NCBI GenBank assembly: GCA_947494975.1
Contig: CANLXA010000004.1
Coordinates: 591,001-655,000 of the forward strand
Reading direction: 5' to 3'
From: an uncultured Roseicyclus sp.
Lineage (GTDB): Bacteria > Pseudomonadota > Alphaproteobacteria > Rhodobacterales > Rhodobacteraceae
DNA length: 64,000 nucleotides
Both the position numbers and the translations under genes were made by a program. Of the stretch, positions 16,621-25,885 are shown one piece after another. The notes beneath the pieces are model-generated. The model did not search any database. It saw only the letters and a program-made list of their open reading frames with translations, and had not been told where the DNA came from. Position 1 is the first letter of the stretch, and each line of letters starts with the position of its first letter.

Positions 16621-17613
16621 ATGCGTTGGGGATTGATCGGGGCCAGCACCATCGCGTCCGAGCATATGATCGGGGCGATCCGTGCCTCGGGTGGGCATAT
16701 CGCAAGCGTCCTGTCCTCAAGCCCCGACCGTGCCGCGAGCTACGCCGCCGACCACGGCATCGACGCCGGTGTCACCGATCTCGACGCGGCGATGGACGGC
16801 GTGGATGCCGTCTACATTTCCACCACCAACGAAAAGCATCTGCCGCAGGCCATGGCCGCCATCGCGGCGGGCAAACATGTGCTGTGTGAGAAACCATTGG
16901 CGATGAACGTGGCCGACGCGGTGTCCATGGTGCAGGCCGCCGCGGCCGAGGGCGTGACCTTCGCCACCAACCACCACCTCCGCAATGCGGGCAGCCACCT
17001 CGCCATCCGCGAGGCGATTGCAGCAGGCCGTCTGGGGGACATCCTGTCGGTCCGTGTCTTCCATGCCGTCCACCTGCCGCCGCACCTGCAAGGCTGGCGC
17101 ATCGACAACCCAGGCGCTGGCGGGGGCGTGATCCCCGACATCACCGTGCACGACGCCGATACTGTGCGCTTTCATCTGGGCGAGGATCCGATTGACGTCG
17201 TCGCCATGAAAGCCGCCAGCGGTATGGGGCAGGGCGTGGAGGACAGCGCGATGTCGCTCTGGTCGATGCCCTCGGGTGCCATGGTCCAGACCCATGAGAG
17301 CTTCACCCACGCCTTTGCCGGAACGGGGATCGAGATCCACGGCACCAAGGGCTCCATCTTCGCGCGCGGTGTGATGACCCAGGCGCCTACCGGCACGGTG
17401 ATGCTTCGCACCGACGCGGGGGAGGAGGCGCTCAGCTATTCGACCCACGGCCTCTATGACCGCGCAGTGGGTCTGTTCACCAAGGCCTGCGCGGGCGAGG
17501 GCCGCCCTGCCGCCGATGGCGTGGACGGCGTGAAGTCGCTGGCCGTGGCCGCCGCTGTCAACAAGGCTGCGGAAACGGGCCAGCGGATCACCGTCGATTA
17601 TGGCAGGATCTGA
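16621..17613 (+). CDS. Gfo/Idh/MocA oxidoreductase, 1,5-anhydro-D-fructose reductase-like
   Basis: The 330-residue protein has a Rossmann N-terminus (GLIGASTIASEHMIGAI, residues 4-20) and the EKP motif (CEKPLAM, about 92-98). The C-terminal dehydrogenase domain contains HHLRNAGSHLAIREAI and VFHAVHLPPHLQGWR. From memory these segments closely resemble the 1,5-anhydro-D-fructose reductase of Ensifer (Sinorhizobium) morelense. That enzyme reduces 1,5-anhydrofructose to 1,5-anhydromannitol with NADPH. Other Gfo/Idh members oxidise sugars, so direction and substrate remain inferred. A GGAGA Shine-Dalgarno precedes the ATG and the operator array lies just upstream. First gene of a four-gene operon. 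Confidence 0.8.
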   Translation: MRWGLIGASTIASEHMIGAIRASGGHIASVLSSSPDRAASYAADHGIDAGVTDLDAAMDGVDAVYISTTNEKHLPQAMAAIAAGKHVLCEKPLAMNVADAVSMVQAAAAEGVTFATNHHLRNAGSHLAIREAIAAGRLGDILSVRVFHAVHLPPHLQGWRIDNPGAGGGVIPDITVHDADTVRFHLGEDPIDVVAMKAASGMGQGVEDSAMSLWSMPSGAMVQTHESFTHAFAGTGIEIHGTKGSIFARGVMTQAPTGTVMLRTDAGEEALSYSTHGLYDRAVGLFTKACAGEGRPAADGVDGVKSLAVAAAVNKAAETGQRITVDYGRI

Positions 17614-17614
17614 C

Positions 17615-19186
17615 ATGTCCAAGATCGTCACCGCGTCCGACGCCGTCTCCCGCATCAGGGACAATGCGGTTGTGACCGTCTCCAGTTCCTCCGCGCTTGG
17701 CTGCCCGGATGCCGTCTTGCAGGCGCTTGGCGAGCGGTTCGACGCGGAGGGCGCACCGCGAAACCTCACCACGATCCATCCCATCGCGGCGGGCGACATG
17801 TATGGCGTGAAGGGCGTGGACCACATTGCCAAGGACGGTTTGCTGGCGCGGATCATCGGCGGCTCCTACCCGTCCGGCCCGTCTTCCTTGCCCATGCCCG
17901 CGATCTGGCAAATGGTCGTGGAGGATCGTGTGGCGGCGTATAACGTGCCGTCAGGTGTCCTCTTCGACATGCACCGCGACGTGGCCGCCCGCCGCCCGGG
18001 CGTGTTGACGCAAGTGGGGCTGGAGACCTTTGTGGACCCGATCCGGGAAGGCTGCGCGATGAACGATAGCGCGGCCAAGGCCCCCATCGTTCACCGCACC
18101 GAATTCGCAGGCGACACATGGCTCCACTTCCCGAACATCGTGCCGGACGTCGCCATCATCCGCGCCACGACAGCGGATGAAAACGGTAGTCTGACCTACG
18201 AACATGAAGGCGCGTATCTGGGCGGGCTCGACCAGGCCATCGCCACCCGCAATCACGGCGGCCTCGTCATCGCTCAGGTCAAACGGGTGACCGCTGCCGG
18301 AAGCCTCCGCCCCCATGATGTGCATGTGCCGGGCCATCTTGTGGACCTCATCGTCGTCGCGCCGGATCAGAAACAAACCACCGAAACACCCTATGACCCC
18401 GCGATCAGCGGCGAAGTCATGCGCCCCTGGAACAGCTTTACCCTGGCAGACCACGGCGTCGAGAAGATCATTGCCCGGCGCGCCGCGATGGAGCTCAAGC
18501 GCGGCCAGACCGCCAATCTGGGTTTCGGCATCTCCGCCATGGTGCCGCGCATCCTGCTGGAAGAGGGTGCCCATGACGCCGTCACCTGGGCCATCGAGCA
18601 GGGCGCGGTGGGGGGCATGCCACTCACCGGTTTCGCTTTCGGCTGTGCGTCGAACGCTGACGCCTTCGTGCCATCCCCCAATCAATTCGCCTATTTCCAG
18701 GGCGGTGGGTTCGACGTGTCGTTCCTGTCCTTCATGGAGGTCGACGTGGACGGCAACGTGAACGTCTCCAAGCTCGGTAAGAAACCCTACCTGACGGCGG
18801 GCTGCGGCGGCTTTGTCGACATCACGGCGCACGCGACAAAGATCGTCTTCAGTGGGTACTTCGAGGCCGGCGCGCAGCTGGATCTGACGAACCAAGGCCT
18901 GCACGTCACCCAACCCGGCAAATTCACCAAGATGGTCGACGCGGTGGAGCATGTCACCTTCGCAGGCCGCCGCGCGAAGGCCCGCAATGCGGACGTCCTC
19001 TACATCACGGAACGCTGCGTGATGCGGCTGGGCGAAAACGGCCTTGTCGCGCACGAGATCATGCCAGGCATCGACCCGGAACGGGACATCGTTGCGGCCA
19101 GCGACGGGCGAGTCAGCGTGGCCAACGACGCAACCACGATGCCCCTCTCCCTGCTGCAGGATGCGCCGATGGGATTGCAGTTATGA
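17615..19186 (+). CDS. Acyl-CoA:acetate CoA-transferase, YdiF type (fused alpha-beta)
   Basis: The 523-residue single-chain family I CoA-transferase has the alpha-like half first and the beta-like half after about residue 290. The probable catalytic glutamate is Glu328 in IEQGAVGGMP, matching the E-x-G-x-x-G-G signature of YdiF and propionate CoA-transferases. It would move CoA between acyl-CoA and a free acid. The ATG at 17615 follows AGGA and was preferred to one 15 bases upstream that overlaps the previous stop. It is coupled by a 4-base overlap to the enoyl-CoA hydratase gene. Its presence beside sugar genes is unusual. Confidence 0.9.
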   Translation: MSKIVTASDAVSRIRDNAVVTVSSSSALGCPDAVLQALGERFDAEGAPRNLTTIHPIAAGDMYGVKGVDHIAKDGLLARIIGGSYPSGPSSLPMPAIWQMVVEDRVAAYNVPSGVLFDMHRDVAARRPGVLTQVGLETFVDPIREGCAMNDSAAKAPIVHRTEFAGDTWLHFPNIVPDVAIIRATTADENGSLTYEHEGAYLGGLDQAIATRNHGGLVIAQVKRVTAAGSLRPHDVHVPGHLVDLIVVAPDQKQTTETPYDPAISGEVMRPWNSFTLADHGVEKIIARRAAMELKRGQTANLGFGISAMVPRILLEEGAHDAVTWAIEQGAVGGMPLTGFAFGCASNADAFVPSPNQFAYFQGGGFDVSFLSFMEVDVDGNVNVSKLGKKPYLTAGCGGFVDITAHATKIVFSGYFEAGAQLDLTNQGLHVTQPGKFTKMVDAVEHVTFAGRRAKARNADVLYITERCVMRLGENGLVAHEIMPGIDPERDIVAASDGRVSVANDATTMPLSLLQDAPMGLQL

Positions 19187-19950
19187 GCGCGGTTCATCTG
19201 AATATCGATGGGCCCATCGCCCGCATCACGCTCGACAATCCCGCGAAGCTGAACGCCCTCACCGTCGAGATGTTGCAGCAGTTGGAGGAGGCCTGCGCGA
19301 CCCTCGAACGCTCCCCCCATGCGCGAGCCGTGATCCTGACGGGTGAAGGCAACCGCGCTTTTTGTGCCGGCGCCGACATCACCGGCTGGGGCGACCTGAC
19401 GCCCACCGATTTCGCCCGCAATTGGGTCCGCGAAGGGCACAGGATCTATGACCGGTTCGTCCGGCTGTCCAAGCCCACCATTGCCGTGATCCACGCCCAC
19501 GCGTTCGGCGGCGGCCTTGAACTCGCCGCCTGCGCCGACATCCGGGTCATGGCGCCCAACGCCACGCTGGCGCTGCCCGAAGCGCAGGTGGGCATCGTGC
19601 CGGGCTGGGGCGGCAACACGCGGCTCCTGCGCCTTCTGTCTGAGCCGGTCGTCAAGGAAATGGCTCTGTTCGGTCGTCGCCTCAACGCTGACCGCGCGCT
19701 GGCCTTGGGCTTCGTTTCTGACGTCTCCGACACCCCGCTCGCCACGGCTCAGGCGATAGCGGAACAGGCCATGGCCGCCTCCCCCCGCGCCCATGAAGTG
19801 GCGAAATACCAGATCCACGCCGCCGTCGGCGAAGACCGCGCCGCGATGATCGAGGCGCTTGGTGGCGGCATGATCGGAGCCACGGGCGACCGGGCCGAGG
19901 GTGTCGCCGCCTTCAAAGAGAAACGCCAACCTGACTTTTCCGGGGATTGA
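19183..19950 (+). CDS. Enoyl-CoA hydratase/isomerase family protein
   Basis: The 255-residue crotonase-fold protein has the oxyanion-hole segments FCAGADITGWGDL (about 63-75) and HAFGGGLELAACADIRVMA (about 106-124). PEAQVGIVPGWGGNTRL follows, with Glu in the usual catalytic place. The family hydrates or isomerises enoyl-CoA thioesters. The gene overlaps the CoA-transferase by four bases and precedes an aldehyde dehydrogenase, so these three probably act in one route on CoA-linked acids. The substrate is unknown. Confidence 0.92.
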   Translation: MSAVHLNIDGPIARITLDNPAKLNALTVEMLQQLEEACATLERSPHARAVILTGEGNRAFCAGADITGWGDLTPTDFARNWVREGHRIYDRFVRLSKPTIAVIHAHAFGGGLELAACADIRVMAPNATLALPEAQVGIVPGWGGNTRLLRLLSEPVVKEMALFGRRLNADRALALGFVSDVSDTPLATAQAIAEQAMAASPRAHEVAKYQIHAAVGEDRAAMIEALGGGMIGATGDRAEGVAAFKEKRQPDFSGD

Positions 19951-19953
19951 TCC

Positions 19954-21477
19954 ATGACCGAGTTGACCATCATCCCCTCCTCCGGAATCGCGCTCCCCAC
20001 CGCGTTCACGGCCCGGCACCTGATCGACGGCGTGTGGATGGACAGCGCCGATGGCGCCACCTCCGACCGCCATTCCCCGGCCCACGGCACGCGGGTCAGC
20101 ACAGCGGCGAAGGGCGGTAAGCCCGAAGCGGAAGCCGCCATCGCCGCCGCCCGCGCGAGTTTCGACGCTGGCGATTGGGCGTTTTCCAGCGGTGCATCAC
20201 GCGCGGCGATCCTGCTGAAGGTTGCGGACCTGATCGAAAAACATCTCGACCGGATCGCCCTTCTGGAAACACTCGAATCGGGCAAACCGATCAGCCAGGC
20301 GAAGGCGGAGATCTCAGGCGCCGCCGACCTCTGGCGCTATGCCGCCAGCCTCGCGCGGATGATCCATGGCGACAGCCACAACAGCCTCGGTGCAGACATG
20401 TTGGGTGTCGTTCTGAAGGAGCCCATCGGCGTCGTCTCCATCATCTGCCCTTGGAACTTCCCGTTCCTGATCGTCAGCCAGAAGCTGCCCTTCGCGCTGG
20501 CTGCTGGCTGCACGGCGGTGATCAAGCCGTCGGAACTGACGCCGTCGACAACCTGCATCCTGGGCGAGTTGCTGATCGAAGCGGGCCTGCCCGCGGGCGT
20601 TGCCAATATTGTCCTGGGCTTCGGCGATCCTGTCGGCGAAATCCTCTCCACCGATCCCCGGGTGGATATGGTGTCGTTCACCGGCTCCACCGGCGTCGGC
20701 AAACGGATTTCGGAAGCGGCCAGCGGCACGCTCAAGAAGGTATCGCTTGAGCTTGGCGGCAAGAACCCCCAAGTTATCTTCCCCGATGCCGATCTGGATC
20801 AGGCCGCCGATGCCATCACCTTCGGCGTCTATTTCAACGCGGGCGAATGCTGCAATTCGGGCTCCCGTATCATCGTGCATGAGGACGTGGCCGAGGCGCT
20901 GACCAAGAAGGTCGTGGCCCTGTCGCGCAAGGTTCCCTTCGGCGATCCGCTGGATCCCGAAACGCAAGTCGGCGCGATCATCTCGCCCGAGCACATGGCC
21001 AAGATCGACGGCTACGTGCAGGATGCCGTGGCAGATGGCGCAACGGTTGCGATCGGTGGCGCGGCGTTGGACGTCGATGGTGTCGGCCCGCAATTCTACC
21101 AGCCCACGGTGGTCACCAACCTGCGCCCCGACATGCCGATTGCGCGCGAAGAAGTCTTCGGCCCGGTCCTGTCGGTGCTGACCTTCCGCACCATGGAGGA
21201 GGCGCTGCGCCTCACGAACGATGCGGCCTATGGCCTTTCCGCAGGGGTCTGGTCCCGCGACATGTCCACTTGCCTGACCTTCGCGCGCCGCGCGCAGGCC
21301 GGCACGATCTGGACCAATACCTGGATGGACGGCTTCCCCGAAATGCCGTTCGGCGGCGTCAAGGAAAGTGGACAGGGGCGGGAGCTTGGGCGCTACGGCC
21401 TTGAGGAATTCCTTGAGGTCAAAACCGTGCAGATGCGCATCGGTGACACGCGGCGGCCCTGGGTGGCTCAGGAATGA
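19954..21477 (+). CDS. NAD(P)-dependent aldehyde dehydrogenase
   Basis: The 507-residue ALDH superfamily protein has LELGGKNP with the general-base glutamate (about 265-272) and the nucleophile region FNAGECCNSGSR (Cys299-Cys300). The PWNFPFLIVSQKLP substrate/cofactor segment and a C-terminal MPFGGVKESGQGRE are also present. It oxidises an aldehyde to the acid; sequence style is that of betaine-aldehyde/succinate-semialdehyde-like enzymes. It closes the Gfo/Idh operon, three bases after the hydratase stop. Its 3' end overlaps the convergent LacI gene by 10 bases. Confidence 0.93.
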   Translation: MTELTIIPSSGIALPTAFTARHLIDGVWMDSADGATSDRHSPAHGTRVSTAAKGGKPEAEAAIAAARASFDAGDWAFSSGASRAAILLKVADLIEKHLDRIALLETLESGKPISQAKAEISGAADLWRYAASLARMIHGDSHNSLGADMLGVVLKEPIGVVSIICPWNFPFLIVSQKLPFALAAGCTAVIKPSELTPSTTCILGELLIEAGLPAGVANIVLGFGDPVGEILSTDPRVDMVSFTGSTGVGKRISEAASGTLKKVSLELGGKNPQVIFPDADLDQAADAITFGVYFNAGECCNSGSRIIVHEDVAEALTKKVVALSRKVPFGDPLDPETQVGAIISPEHMAKIDGYVQDAVADGATVAIGGAALDVDGVGPQFYQPTVVTNLRPDMPIAREEVFGPVLSVLTFRTMEEALRLTNDAAYGLSAGVWSRDMSTCLTFARRAQAGTIWTNTWMDGFPEMPFGGVKESGQGRELGRYGLEEFLEVKTVQMRIGDTRRPWVAQE

Positions 21478-22508
21478 TGCAACCGATCGAAATCCGGCAT
21501 CAGGATATGGGTCAGCCCCTCCGGCTTGTCCCCCGCCATCCGGCGCAGGAGCATCTCGGCCATCTTGTGGCCGGTCTCCCGGAGGTCTTCATAGACCGTC
21601 TCGATTCGCGGGCGGATATTGTCGAAAATCGGCGAGGCGCGCTTGGCGAAGATATCGGCGTCCCGTCCCAGCACCGCGCCCGAATCGGCCAGCGCCGACA
21701 ACGTCACCAACGCTGTAACCTCGCCGACGCAAACGTACCCATCGGGTGGCGTATCCGACGACCGGCCGTCGCGCATGGCGGTGGCGATCTCGGCGGCGGA
21801 ACTGTCGAGCGTCACGCCGGCCACGATCTCATGATCAACGCCCGCCTCCCGCGCCGCGCTGAGGAAGCCGTAGCGCAGATGTTGGGTGAAGGTGAACCGA
21901 TCCTCGGGAAGGATCAGCGACAGGCGGTTGCGTCCCCGTTCGACCAACCGGGCAACGGCGATCCGCGCAAAAGCCTCGTTGTCGAAATCGACGTAAGGAT
22001 GCGGCGTGGTGAATTCCGTGCGCCCGTGGCTGACGAAGGGAAAATCGTTCTCCATCAGCAGCCTGACGCGGGGATCAAAGGCCTCGGTTCGGGTGAACAG
22101 GATGCCGTCGGCCAGATGATTCCGCAGGATGTTGCGCACCGGTTGCAACCGGTCTTCGCCGACATGGTCAGGGACGACATTGACGGAATACCCGGTGCCG
22201 CGCAGCGCCTCGGTAATGCCGCTGAGGAATTCATGGGTGAAGCCCAGAAACTCGTGTTCTGTGTTCAGAAGAAGCGTCACAACCTGCGTGCGTCCGGTCC
22301 GCAAGCGCCGCGCCGCGCGGTCGGGAACATAGCCCGCGGCCGCTGCGGCCGCCGCCACCTTGGCGCGGGTTTTCGTGGCGATTCGCGGATCGTCGGCCAA
22401 GGCCCGGCTGATCGTCGCGATCGAGAATCCCGTCGCTTCCGCCAACGAGCGAAGCGTCGGTTTGTCGCCGTTTGGCGCGGGGCTGGTATCAAGGATCTCG
22501 CGGGTCAT
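21468..22508 (-). CDS. LacI family transcriptional regulator (AglR-like)
   Basis: The 346-residue regulator has an N-terminal LacI HTH (RSLAEATGFSIATISRALA, about 20-38), a hinge helix (AARRLRTGRTQVV) and a periplasmic-binding-protein-like effector domain. The recognition helix FSIATIS differs from that of the other LacI protein in the window (VSKSTVS), which implies a different operator. It is divergent from the glucose-type ABC operon. Two AACGTT-centred palindromes lie between them, so it probably represses that importer and itself in the absence of sugar. Confidence 0.92.
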   Translation of the reverse strand: MTREILDTSPAPNGDKPTLRSLAEATGFSIATISRALADDPRIATKTRAKVAAAAAAAGYVPDRAARRLRTGRTQVVTLLLNTEHEFLGFTHEFLSGITEALRGTGYSVNVVPDHVGEDRLQPVRNILRNHLADGILFTRTEAFDPRVRLLMENDFPFVSHGRTEFTTPHPYVDFDNEAFARIAVARLVERGRNRLSLILPEDRFTFTQHLRYGFLSAAREAGVDHEIVAGVTLDSSAAEIATAMRDGRSSDTPPDGYVCVGEVTALVTLSALADSGAVLGRDADIFAKRASPIFDNIRPRIETVYEDLRETGHKMAEMLLRRMAGDKPEGLTHILMPDFDRLHHS

Positions 22509-22555
22509 GGCGCATTGTCGCCCTTAGGTTGTGCCGCGCCTAATATTGCGCGAGA

Positions 22556-22571
22556 TTTCAAACGTTTCAAT
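22556..22571. promoter_or_regulatory. Candidate LacI/AglR operator, proximal to regulator
   Basis: TTTCAAACGTTTCAAT is an imperfect CG-centred palindrome with 6 of 8 positions paired on each side (centre 22563.5). It lies 48 bases upstream of the leftward LacI start and resembles the second site at 22686-22701. Confidence 0.6.
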
Positions 22572-22668
22572 AGTGCTGTTTTCGCGGCCAATCTTTCTGC
22601 ACTGCGGAAAAATCACAATGAAACATGCTGTTCTGCAGAGATGCGTGCGATCACAATGAACAATTTCT

Positions 22669-22701
22669 GGTTGACTTCAACCGGATTTATAACGTTTTAA
22701 T
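22669..22701 (+). promoter_or_regulatory. Promoter and second LacI/AglR operator of glucose-type ABC operon
   Basis: A TTGACT -35-like box (22671-22676) lies in a small palindrome GGTTGA-CT-TCAACC. It is followed at an 18-base spacing by TTTTAA, a weak -10. The CG-centred palindrome TTTATAACGTTTTAAT (22686-22701) covers the -10 region, a typical position for repression. A GGGAGGA ribosome-binding site precedes the ATG at 22747. Confidence 0.6.
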
Positions 22702-22746
22702 TCTGTCAGCCCCGGCAAGGGGATCGGTCAATTGGGAGGAAAACGA

Positions 22747-23997
22747 ATGACCATGATGAAAAAACTCTACACCGGCGCGGCGGTTGTCGCCCTGTCCACG
22801 ACGGCAGTTGCCGCGCAGGAAGTCGAGGTTCTGCACTGGTGGACCTCGGGCGGCGAAGCGGCCGCTCTGAACGTCCTGCGTGAAGATCTCGCCGGCGGCG
22901 GCGTCGGCTGGACCGATATGCCCGTGGCCGGTGGTGGCGGCTCCGACGCCATGACCGTTCTGCGCGCCCGCGTCACCGCCGGTGATCCGCCGACCGCCGT
23001 GCAGATGCTGGGCTTCGCGATCCAGAACTGGGCCGAGGAAGGCGCATTGGCCGATCTGAACGCCCTCGCCGAAGAGCAGAACTGGAACGAGGTCGTCCCC
23101 GAGGCGCTTCAGCGGTTCTCCACCTATGAAGGCAACTGGGTTGCGGCACCGGTCAACGTGCACTCGACCAACTGGGTCTGGGCCAACACCGCCCTGATGG
23201 AAGAGCTTGGCATCGAACAGCCCACCAGCTGGGAAGAATTCGTCGCCGCCATGCAGACCGCCCAGGATGCCGGTTACACCGCGCTCGCCCATGGCGGCCA
23301 GGCCTGGCAGGACGCCACGATCTTCGATTCGATCGCAATGGGCGCCGGTGGCCCGGAATTCTACCAGGCGGCCTTCGTCGATCTGGATCCCGAGGCGCTT
23401 GGCGGTGCCGAGATGGTCGAAGCGTTCAACCGCATGGACACCCTGCGCGGCTTTGTGGATGACAACTTCTCCGGTCGCGACTGGAACCTCGCCACGGCGA
23501 TGGTCATCAACGGCGAAGCTCTGTTCCAGATCATGGGCGATTGGGCGAAGGGTGAATTCGTCAATGCGGGTCTGACCGCGGGCGAAGAATTCCAGTGCTT
23601 CCGCGTTCCCGGATCCGAAGGCACGGTAACCTTCAACTCCGACCAGTTCGCGATGTTCAACGTCGAAGACGAAACCGACCAGGAATCGCAGGTTGCCATG
23701 GCGTCCGCCGTGATGAGCCCGGAATTCCAGATCGCGTTCAACCTCGTCAAAGGCTCCGCGCCCGCGCGGACCGACATCGACCCGTCCTCGTTCGATGCCT
23801 GCGGCCAGGCGGCCATGGCAGACCTCGCGGCGGCTGGCGAAGGCGGCACACTCTTCGGCTCCATGGCCCACGGCCACGCCAACCCGCCCTCCGTCCAGAA
23901 TGCGATGTATGACGTGATCACCGCGCATTTCAACGGTGAGTACGACGCCGAGACCGCGGCGGCCGAAATGGTCACCGCCGTCGAACTGGCACAGTAA
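22747..23997 (+). CDS. Glucose/mannose ABC transporter substrate-binding protein (GtsA type)
   Basis: The 416-residue protein has a signal peptide ([16 protein letters not shown], cleavage after VAA near 23). The mature N-terminus [16 protein letters not shown] and the segments [42 protein letters not shown] and [17 protein letters not shown] match the Pseudomonas GtsA/GltB glucose-binding family. It would capture glucose or a similar hexose. The ATG at 22747 has a GGGAGGA Shine-Dalgarno at good spacing. First gene of an importer operon opposite a LacI regulator. Confidence 0.93.
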   Translation: MTMMKKLYTGAAVVALSTTAVAAQEVEVLHWWTSGGEAAALNVLREDLAGGGVGWTDMPVAGGGGSDAMTVLRARVTAGDPPTAVQMLGFAIQNWAEEGALADLNALAEEQNWNEVVPEALQRFSTYEGNWVAAPVNVHSTNWVWANTALMEELGIEQPTSWEEFVAAMQTAQDAGYTALAHGGQAWQDATIFDSIAMGAGGPEFYQAAFVDLDPEALGGAEMVEAFNRMDTLRGFVDDNFSGRDWNLATAMVINGEALFQIMGDWAKGEFVNAGLTAGEEFQCFRVPGSEGTVTFNSDQFAMFNVEDETDQESQVAMASAVMSPEFQIAFNLVKGSAPARTDIDPSSFDACGQAAMADLAAAGEGGTLFGSMAHGHANPPSVQNAMYDVITAHFNGEYDAETAAAEMVTAVELAQ

Positions 23998-24006
23998 CGT
24001 CCTCCC

Positions 24007-24036
24007 GGATCGGCCCTCTCTTTTGGGGGCCGGTCC
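24007..24036 (+). terminator. Intercistronic hairpin after glucose-binding-protein gene
   Basis: A 10-base stem, GGATCGGCCC with GGGCCGGTCC (one G-T pair), encloses a 10-base loop. No long T tract follows, so it probably protects the upstream mRNA or causes partial termination. Confidence 0.6.
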
Positions 24037-24090
24037 ACCCCCGCGCGGCCCTGCCCGCACCTGACCAACCCCGAGTGAAGGAGAGGCCCG

Positions 24091-24999
24091 ATGGCCGCAC
24101 CTGACCCCATGCTTGCCGGGGGCGCGGATTTCCGAACGCGTCTTCAAACCTGGCTGCCGAAGATCGTCCTCGCGCCGTCTTTCGCGATCATGGTCATCTT
24201 CGTTTACGGTTTCATCGCCTTCACCGTCTATCTCAGCTTCACCGGAAGCCGGATGTTGCCGAGCTTCGATCTGGTGGGCTGGCAGAATTACGATCGCCTG
24301 TTCCGCATCCGCGAATGGGATATCGCGGTCTCCAACCTCTTCGTCTTCGCCTCGCTCTACATCGTGATCTCCACGATCATCGGGCTGATGCTGGCGATCT
24401 TTCTCGACCAGAAAATCCGGGGCGAAGGTATCCTGCGCCCGATCTTCCTCTATCCCATGGCGCTCAGCTTCATCGTGACGGGCACGGCGTGGAAATGGTT
24501 CCTCGACCCCGGCATCGGGATCGAGCATTCCATGCATCTCTGGGGGTTCGAGAATTTCCAATTCGACTGGATCAAGGACCGCGACATGGCGGTCTACACC
24601 ATCGTCATCGCCGCCGTCTGGCAATCGTCGGGCTTCGTGATGGCGATGTTTCTGGCCGGTCTCCGCGGGATCGACAACGAGATCCTGAAAGCCGCCCAGA
24701 TGGATGGCGCGTCGAACTTCCAGATGTATCGCCGGATCATCCTGCCGCAGCTTCGCCCGGCCTTCCTGAGCGCCTTCGTGATCCTCAGCCACCTCGCGAT
24801 CAAGTCCTATGACCTTGTGATCGCGCTGACCGGTGGCGGGCCCGGCAACGCCACGGCGATGCCCGCGACCTTCATGTATTCCTACACCTTCACGCGCGAC
24901 CAGATGGGCATCGGCGCGGCGTCTGCCGTCATCATGTTGATGACCATCGCCGCGATCATGGTGCCCTACCTCTATGCCGAATTGCGGGAGAAGAAGTGA
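24091..24999 (+). CDS. Glucose-type ABC transporter permease 1 (GtsB type)
   Basis: The 302-residue permease has about six transmembrane helices. It begins with a helix near 27-47 ([20 protein letters not shown]) and has the ATPase-contact loop [25 protein letters not shown] near 205. It belongs to the MalF-like group that pairs with GtsA-type binding proteins. GAAGGAGAGG precedes the ATG. The stop and the next start form TGATG. Confidence 0.93.
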   Translation: MAAPDPMLAGGADFRTRLQTWLPKIVLAPSFAIMVIFVYGFIAFTVYLSFTGSRMLPSFDLVGWQNYDRLFRIREWDIAVSNLFVFASLYIVISTIIGLMLAIFLDQKIRGEGILRPIFLYPMALSFIVTGTAWKWFLDPGIGIEHSMHLWGFENFQFDWIKDRDMAVYTIVIAAVWQSSGFVMAMFLAGLRGIDNEILKAAQMDGASNFQMYRRIILPQLRPAFLSAFVILSHLAIKSYDLVIALTGGGPGNATAMPATFMYSYTFTRDQMGIGAASAVIMLMTIAAIMVPYLYAELREKK

Positions 25000-25880
25000 T
25001 GGCCATCGCCTCCAACGAGTCCGCCATGCGCTCCTCCAACGTCACGCGGATGTTCATCTACCTCGTGCTGCTGCTCTTCGCGCTGTTCTACCTGCTGCCC
25101 TTCGGGATCATGCTGGTGAATTCGCTCAAGCCCCTGTCCGAGATCACCGAAGGCAACATGATCGCGCTGCCCCGCGAATGGACGATCGAACCATGGCTCA
25201 GCGCCTGGTCCACGGCCCAGATCGGGGTGGAGCCCACGGGCCTGCGCCCCTATTTCATCAACTCCATCGCCATGGCGGTGCCTGCGGTCGCGATCTCCAC
25301 CGTGCTGGGGGCATTGAACGGATATGTCCTGACCAAGTGGCACTTCCGCGGCGCGACCTGGATCTTCGGCCTGCTGCTGTTTTCGTGCTTCATCCCGTTC
25401 CAGATCGTCCTGATCCCGATGGCCCGGATCCTCGGAATTCTGGATATCGCGGGTACGACCTACGGGTTGATCCTCGTCCACGTCGTCTACGGCATCGGTT
25501 TCTCGACCCTCTATTTCCGCAACTACTATGCCGCCTTCCCGACGGAGCTTGTGCGCGCGGCCCAAATCGACGGGGCCGGGTTCTTCCAGATCTTCTGGCG
25601 CATCATGCTGCCCTCATCCGGGCCGATCATCGCGGTGTGCTGCATCTGGCAGTTCACCAATATCTGGAACGACTTCCTGTTCGGCGCGTCCTTTGCCTCC
25701 GGTGGCGCGGCCCCGATGACGGTGGCGCTCAACAACCTCGTCAACTCCTCCACCGGCGTGCGGGAATACAACGTCCATTTCGCTGGCGCCATCATGGCCG
25801 CCGGTCCCACACTTCTCGTCTACATCGTCGCGGGCCGCTATTTCGTGCGCGGTCTGATGGCTGGCAGCGTAAAAGGATAA
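24999..25880 (+). CDS. Glucose-type ABC transporter permease 2 (GtsC type)
   Basis: The 293-residue MalG-like permease has a first helix near 17-40 and the conserved loop [25 protein letters not shown] near 190. The ATG overlaps the previous stop by one base (TGATG); a GTG three bases earlier is also possible. It forms the channel with the preceding permease. The ATPase gene begins five bases after its stop. Confidence 0.93.
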   Translation: MAIASNESAMRSSNVTRMFIYLVLLLFALFYLLPFGIMLVNSLKPLSEITEGNMIALPREWTIEPWLSAWSTAQIGVEPTGLRPYFINSIAMAVPAVAISTVLGALNGYVLTKWHFRGATWIFGLLLFSCFIPFQIVLIPMARILGILDIAGTTYGLILVHVVYGIGFSTLYFRNYYAAFPTELVRAAQIDGAGFFQIFWRIMLPSSGPIIAVCCIWQFTNIWNDFLFGASFASGGAAPMTVALNNLVNSSTGVREYNVHFAGAIMAAGPTLLVYIVAGRYFVRGLMAGSVKG

Positions 25881-25885
25881 GTCCC

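Noticed and set aside
22687-24792. Open reading of about 700 codons on the minus strand
   Set aside because: It is antisense to the GtsA-like binding protein and its permease, has no family match, and arises from high-GC codon bias.
24974-25885. Possible N-terminal extension fusing the second permease region to the ATPase
   Set aside because: The extension is out of frame with the real permease gene and has no domain; the ATPase begins at ATG 25886.
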